Of a stretch of 64,000 bases of DNA, positions 60,175-64,000 are shown piece after piece. The stretch comes from Saprospiraceae bacterium (lineage in GTDB: Bacteria; Bacteroidota; Bacteroidia; Chitinophagales; Saprospiraceae). The position numbers and the translations under genes are program-made. Every line of letters begins with the position of its first letter. Position 1 is the first letter of the stretch. The stretch covers positions 1-64,000 of the forward strand of contig JABSSL010000017.1 in the NCBI GenBank assembly GCA_013214355.1, given 5' to 3'. The notes below the pieces were generated by a model that was not told the origin of the DNA, did not search any database, and saw only the letters and a list, made by a program, of their open reading frames with translations.

Positions 60175-60906
60175 GTGAACACAAACGTAGCATTTTTAGA
60201 ATTAAAGTATGGCAACATTTACGGCGGTTACCCCAATTTTTACGCGATCAGTGAAATTGCATTATTAGTCTTCGAAAACGGCTCTAACAAGATCTTTCTA
60301 GAAAGTTGGAACAATCAAGCCAACATTGACATTGTTAGCGTTTTTTCAAAGGTTGATGAATTGGGCCACACAGTCGGCCGTGGAAGGGAGGTCATCAATC
60401 TACGGTCTCGTCGCCGTAAAAACTATGATGAAGAATTTCGGATGGATGAAAGAGGTTTGCGTTTCGCTTTCCAGCAGCTTCGTCCTACCAAAATGCAAAT
60501 CAAGAACTTTTTACTAAAGAACTTGAGAAAGTACCGTTTCCGCGATATCATCGTATTTGATGGTCGCCGCGACGTATTCCTTTGTGAGCGCTCTGGCGTA
60601 AACTTCGAGCGGTACAATATCATAGACATCCAGAAAGACCTCAACAAGGAGACGGATTATTTATTCTCCTTGAACAAGCTTTCTGTCGTAATCAATTTTG
60701 ACTACGATATGAGCTACCTACGATCTAACAACCTAGAGTACTGGTTGCACCCCATCGCTGCTCGTCAGATCATGCCTAAGTCGGCTTGTTTTGATGCTGC
60801 TAGATTGATGATGGTATACAATGAGTACACGCAGCATCATGATGATTTCTTGATGAAGGCGGCCCTGGTGTTGAATAAGATTCAGAGTAGGGAAACTCCA
60901 GGCTAG
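60175..60906 (+). CDS. Hypothetical conserved protein
   Basis: 243 residues. The start is a GTG at 60175 (NTNVAFLELKYGNIYGG). No signal peptide. The opening VAFLELKYGN plus EIALLVFENGSNK, and IIVFDGRRDVFLCERSG in the middle, recall a RNase H/exonuclease-like fold, but the canonical DEDD residues are not all evident and I do not assign an activity. It is a well-formed, monocistronic gene with a good promoter. Confidence 0.7.
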   Translation: MNTNVAFLELKYGNIYGGYPNFYAISEIALLVFENGSNKIFLESWNNQANIDIVSVFSKVDELGHTVGRGREVINLRSRRRKNYDEEFRMDERGLRFAFQQLRPTKMQIKNFLLKNLRKYRFRDIIVFDGRRDVFLCERSGVNFERYNIIDIQKDLNKETDYLFSLNKLSVVINFDYDMSYLRSNNLEYWLHPIAARQIMPKSACFDAARLMMVYNEYTQHHDDFLMKAALVLNKIQSRETPG

Positions 60907-60940
60907 GTCTTTTTCCGATATATTTTGCCAAATACCAATG

Positions 60941-60968
60941 GCCCATAGTCAATGCCTAGACTATGGGC
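60941..60968. terminator. 10-bp hairpin between convergent genes
   Basis: gcccatagtc 60941-60950 and gactatgggc 60959-60968 are perfectly complementary with an 8-nt loop. There is no T-run, so termination strength is uncertain. It is 35 bp after the stop of the 60175 gene. Confidence 0.5.
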
Positions 60969-61151
60969 TATCGGTTATTATTGCCAGACCGTTAGGAAAC
61001 GTGTTGTCAAGTTTTTCTTCGTACAGCATCCAACAATGTGCTACCGAAATATGCCGCTCAGTTTAGATAATTGGAGTACGTTTTAGGTATTGGAAATCCA
61101 ATACAAGACATAGCAAGCGAGTATCCTGTATGAGTGTTGATCTGAAGCCTT

Positions 61152-62645
61152 TTATTCCAGCTGGAATTCGGGGGCTTGAATCTGGGAAAAGCATTCCAGG
61201 TTGGGCTTGGAGTAAGGATCATTGAAGAAGGCATTGGCCGATTCCATGCCACATGGATTGCTCCAATAGGTGGCCACATTATGTCTCCAACCAGGGAAAA
61301 CCAAATGATAACTATTGCTCAAGTTAGGAAGCATTTTGCTAGCCCATTTGGGCGGTGTGAGATTGTCGTATTCTCCGTTCATTAATAAGACCGGAATATC
61401 ACTCTTTACTGCTTTATTTTCTAGCGGGCCCTGTACTTTCACGCTCCAAGCCTCACATACCGAGGCTGAATAAACAGCAGGGGATAAACCGCTGATAATT
61501 GCGTATCGTTTCGTCTCTTCTTGGATTTTGTCCTGTGAATTAAATGGGTATTCTTCTGCACACCACACAGATAGTCGCATACCAACACCTGCCCCCTTGC
61601 TTGGTCCCTCTAGCAAAGAGGCCAGCTGGGGTTTAAGCGCTGCTAAGTCACCTGCTAGGAATCTTTCCATAATAATAGGAATAGTAGGAACATCGTCCGC
61701 CGAGAGTGATGAAAGAAGTCCGACTATATCTTTGCCGGTAATGAGGAACGTTTCCATTTCCCCACTTTTGGGATGTTCAACCAATACCTTCTGAGGATTA
61801 TTAGTGATGTCTTCTAAGTATTGGTAAAAGCGTTTCTTTAGCCCAGGGAAAGCACCCTGACAGCTGGGAGACGCCTCACATGCTTTCAGCAATTTGTCTA
61901 GGACTTCTACTAGGTTTTGATTGCTTTCTTCATCATAATTCACTTCCAGTGGCAAAGGAGACTCCATAATGACACTTCTAATGCCTTGAGGATAATCCCG
62001 TAGGAGGACTTGAGCTATTTTTGTACTGTACGAAATGGTTAATAGATTGTATTGATCGAGCTTTAAGACCTTTCTTAGGTCAGCAATATCAGCCGCACTT
62101 TCTCTAGTGTGGTAGCCGTTTAGATCAATACCTTGTCGTCGCAACCGCTCGCTACAAGCCCGGGCTGCCTGCTCTTTTAGACTATCCCCGACCATTGGTG
62201 TTGTTGAAGGTAGGTTGGCGGTATAGACTGCTTGGCTCCATTCAGGGCAAGCAAGGTGGGGCTTAGCATATTGATTGCCTCTTTGTTCAAATAGAATAAA
62301 GTCTCTATCGTCCAGGTATTGATAATACTGCATGTAGCGAGCTGAGCGCATCGAGGAATAGCCAGGCCCCCCAACGGTGTAAATGATCGGATCAGGTTTA
62401 GGGTTGGGGTTACGACTTTTGAAAATGTAAACCGGTAACTGAATCCGATTGGAATTTGGATGCTGACGATTTTCCGGCACTTCTAAGTAGCCAAAGCGAT
62501 AGGACTGCCCTTTGGGTATGTCTATGGGCCCTTTTTCCTTTTCAATAAATCTGGCTGGGTTGTTAGGTACGTTTGGTGTCCTGGAACAACCGTTCAGCAA
62601 CAGAAAAATTACTGTGTATGCGCAAGCAAGGGTAAGTTGTTTCAT
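61152..62645 (-). CDS. Secreted alpha/beta hydrolase, prolyl-aminopeptidase/TAP type
   Basis: 497 residues from ATG 62645 with a lipoprotein signal (MKQLTLACAYTVIFLLLNGC). The oxyanion block YTVGGPGYSS, FILFEQRGNQYAKPHLACPEW, then the nucleophile region LLTISYSTKIAQVLL and the C-terminal GEYDNLTPPKWA / GWRHN hold the Ser-Asp-His set. The nucleophile elbow, normally G-x-S-Y-G, has both Gly replaced (T-I-S-Y-S). The family removes N-terminal residues from peptides; activity here is uncertain. Confidence 0.8.
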   Translation of the reverse strand: MKQLTLACAYTVIFLLLNGCSRTPNVPNNPARFIEKEKGPIDIPKGQSYRFGYLEVPENRQHPNSNRIQLPVYIFKSRNPNPKPDPIIYTVGGPGYSSMRSARYMQYYQYLDDRDFILFEQRGNQYAKPHLACPEWSQAVYTANLPSTTPMVGDSLKEQAARACSERLRRQGIDLNGYHTRESAADIADLRKVLKLDQYNLLTISYSTKIAQVLLRDYPQGIRSVIMESPLPLEVNYDEESNQNLVEVLDKLLKACEASPSCQGAFPGLKKRFYQYLEDITNNPQKVLVEHPKSGEMETFLITGKDIVGLLSSLSADDVPTIPIIMERFLAGDLAALKPQLASLLEGPSKGAGVGMRLSVWCAEEYPFNSQDKIQEETKRYAIISGLSPAVYSASVCEAWSVKVQGPLENKAVKSDIPVLLMNGEYDNLTPPKWASKMLPNLSNSYHLVFPGWRHNVATYWSNPCGMESANAFFNDPYSKPNLECFSQIQAPEFQLE

Positions 62646-62716
62646 CTCGGTTATTTTTTCTTGCAAGCTCCACATATTTACTCGCTTAAAAGTGTCAATA
62701 AGCTTAGTGACACCTA

Positions 62717-63862
62717 TTATTTACCTGTTTCTTCTAGTAAGCGCCGCTTAAATTCACTGGGGGTTACCTGATGATGTTTTTTAATGGCTCGGTTGAATGA
62801 GGACTTGGAATTGAAGCCGGCACTATAGGCCAACCCTAGTAAGGAGAACTGGGTGTGTTTTGGGTCGAGTAGGAGAGATTTGAATTCCTCTATGCGAAAT
62901 TGGGTGATATACGGATAAAAGGAGGTGTCGTGAATAAACTTAAGGGTCTGACTCAGTAGGTAAGGCTTGGTTCCTAGCATTTTAGCGAGTTCATCTAAGG
63001 AGAGGTTGGGATTTTTGAAGGGTTGTTGCGTGCTCATCAACTGATCTAAGCTTTTGGCAATCTCTTCTAGGGCTTTCCTATCCTTTTCCTTTAGCTGTGC
63101 CTTGGGATTAATCAAGCTTACATTTCTTTGTTTGTAGCCTTCAAAGCTCAATACATAAGTCAAGATCGAAATTCCAATTAAAAAGGGATTGTAGAAGAAG
63201 CGGTTGAAGTAGTAATAGTCTTCGTGATTGAAAAAGCGAATGAATAGAAAATCGACGGTGTAGATGGCTGCGACAAAATAGTAGAACCTTTGAGTGTTGG
63301 TCAATAACTTTTTCGTGAATGGATAGGTTTTAGGATTTCTAGCAGTAGGTTCGACTTCTGCTAAGGCACGTTGAGAACGGTGTATGTAATATAGAATGAG
63401 CAAAGATGCAATAAATGGGACAGTAGAATAGTTCATCCAGACGGCATAGCCCCAATAGCCCAACCAGGACAGGCTTTCTCTGGTTCCGTCCCAATAGAAG
63501 TTTTGGGATCGTACAAAAATGCTCAGCGCAATTTGGATGAGAACAGGAATAAATAAGAGTTGGTCTGTTCTTGAGAATTGATACTGCTCCTTGATGCTGG
63601 CTTTGATATATAGATAGATTAAGGCTCCATAACACCAACTCAGCTCTAAAGTGAGATGATACCACCAATCATATTTCCCAATTCCAAAGTAGATTAAAAT
63701 CTGATTGAGTAGGCGATAACTGAAAAGTAGCAATAGAAAGGCTAGAAAACTGTTTTTATAGCGATGAGACTTAGTGAGAAAGAGCTTCATGCCAAAAAAT
63801 ACGCCTTGCACACAGCCAATGGACAGTAGAATGAGCATGATGGAATTGAACAGATCAGGCAT
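62717..63862 (-). CDS. AraC-family regulator with membrane-embedded sensor domain
   Basis: 381 residues. The N-terminal half has about seven hydrophobic helices; the C terminus (about 275-375) holds LSLDELAKMLGTKPYLLSQTLKFIHDTSFYPYITQFRIEEF and LGLAYSAGFNSKSSFNRAIKKHHQVTPSEF. Same architecture as the regulator at 20769-21872. It is 71 nt upstream of the secreted hydrolase on the same strand and may regulate it. Confidence 0.9.
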   Translation of the reverse strand: MPDLFNSIMLILLSIGCVQGVFFGMKLFLTKSHRYKNSFLAFLLLLFSYRLLNQILIYFGIGKYDWWYHLTLELSWCYGALIYLYIKASIKEQYQFSRTDQLLFIPVLIQIALSIFVRSQNFYWDGTRESLSWLGYWGYAVWMNYSTVPFIASLLILYYIHRSQRALAEVEPTARNPKTYPFTKKLLTNTQRFYYFVAAIYTVDFLFIRFFNHEDYYYFNRFFYNPFLIGISILTYVLSFEGYKQRNVSLINPKAQLKEKDRKALEEIAKSLDQLMSTQQPFKNPNLSLDELAKMLGTKPYLLSQTLKFIHDTSFYPYITQFRIEEFKSLLLDPKHTQFSLLGLAYSAGFNSKSSFNRAIKKHHQVTPSEFKRRLLEETGK

Positions 63863-63907
63863 AGGTAGATCCCTTATTTGCTGTACAACTAAACATGAAA
63901 ACAGATA

Positions 63908-64000
63908 CTATTTTAGCTCAAAAACCTGGCCTAGAGTAGGGATTTCTACTTGTCGGAAGCCATTTTCGTCTAACATCTCCCGGAAGTTTTCTTGTCGATC
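63908..64000 (-). CDS. C-terminal end of a gene continuing past the window (methyltransferase-like)
   Basis: On the minus strand an open frame enters from the right edge and ends at TAG 63908-63910: FREMLDENGFRQVEI, then PTLGQVFELK. The phrase FREMLDENGFRQV is common at the end of small SAM-dependent methyltransferases, but 30 residues are too few for a firm call. Confidence 0.4.
   Translation of the reverse strand, partial: DRQENFREMLDENGFRQVEIPTLGQVFELK

Overview
The window reads as chromosome of a member of the Bacteroidota, most likely a marine Saprospiria/Lewinella-like lineage. The lineage is my inference. It rests on moderate AT bias, TAnnTTTG-type -7 promoter elements, almost no Shine-Dalgarno sequences, Bacteroidota-restricted families (DUF4292, DUF6090, GEVED, YARHG lipoproteins), and the core set rnc, fabF, acpP and pyk in their usual neighbourhood. 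I saw no rRNA, tRNA or CRISPR array.

Layout. 0-1.3 kb: the 3' end of an IS5-type transposase, then a gene-free stretch holding four copies of a small two-hairpin RNA element. Two copies sit in tandem units of about 324 bp; the other two have different sequences but the same fold. 1.3-23 kb: mostly small accessory and housekeeping genes, including lipoproteins, a DUF2306 membrane protein, a methyltransferase, GNAT, VOC and DinB-like proteins, thymidylate kinase, an aspartyl protease, DoxX proteins, Crp and AraC regulators, an esterase and a serine hydrolase. One large gene (6.6-9.5 kb) is split by an in-frame TAG, and a cupin remnant follows tmk. 23-32 kb: a six-gene minus-strand signalling operon with H-NOX, a hybrid kinase, a LytTR regulator, an NtrC-type regulator, a FIST (NosP-like) protein and a second hybrid kinase. 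It looks like a nitric-oxide sensing phosphorelay with two sensor proteins. 32.5-47.6 kb: a surface glycan locus with a complete CMP-pseudaminic acid pathway (pseB, pseC, pseF, fused pseG-pseH, pseI), a polymerase, glycosyltransferase, flippase, acyltransferase, a glutaminase-less asparagine synthase homologue and a chain-length regulator. 47.6-64 kb: mostly core genes (SWIM protein, rnc, fabF, acpP, pyk, a TPR / DUF4292 / EnvC-like operon, hflX, an M29 aminopeptidase), then a secreted hydrolase and an AraC-type regulator.

How it fits together. Pairs of TTTTTGGTA-like direct repeats exactly 21 bp apart, the geometry of LytTR-family binding sites, lie upstream of the pseudaminic acid operon and between the divergent operons at 46.1 kb. 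The nearest LytTR regulator is in the adjacent NO-sensing operon, so NO control of the surface glycan is a reasonable, testable hypothesis. The best candidate for an undescribed element is the small-RNA array at 0.28-1.18 kb: copies differ in stem sequence but keep pairing, an 11-nt first loop, a GNRA-like cap and a terminator-like T-run.
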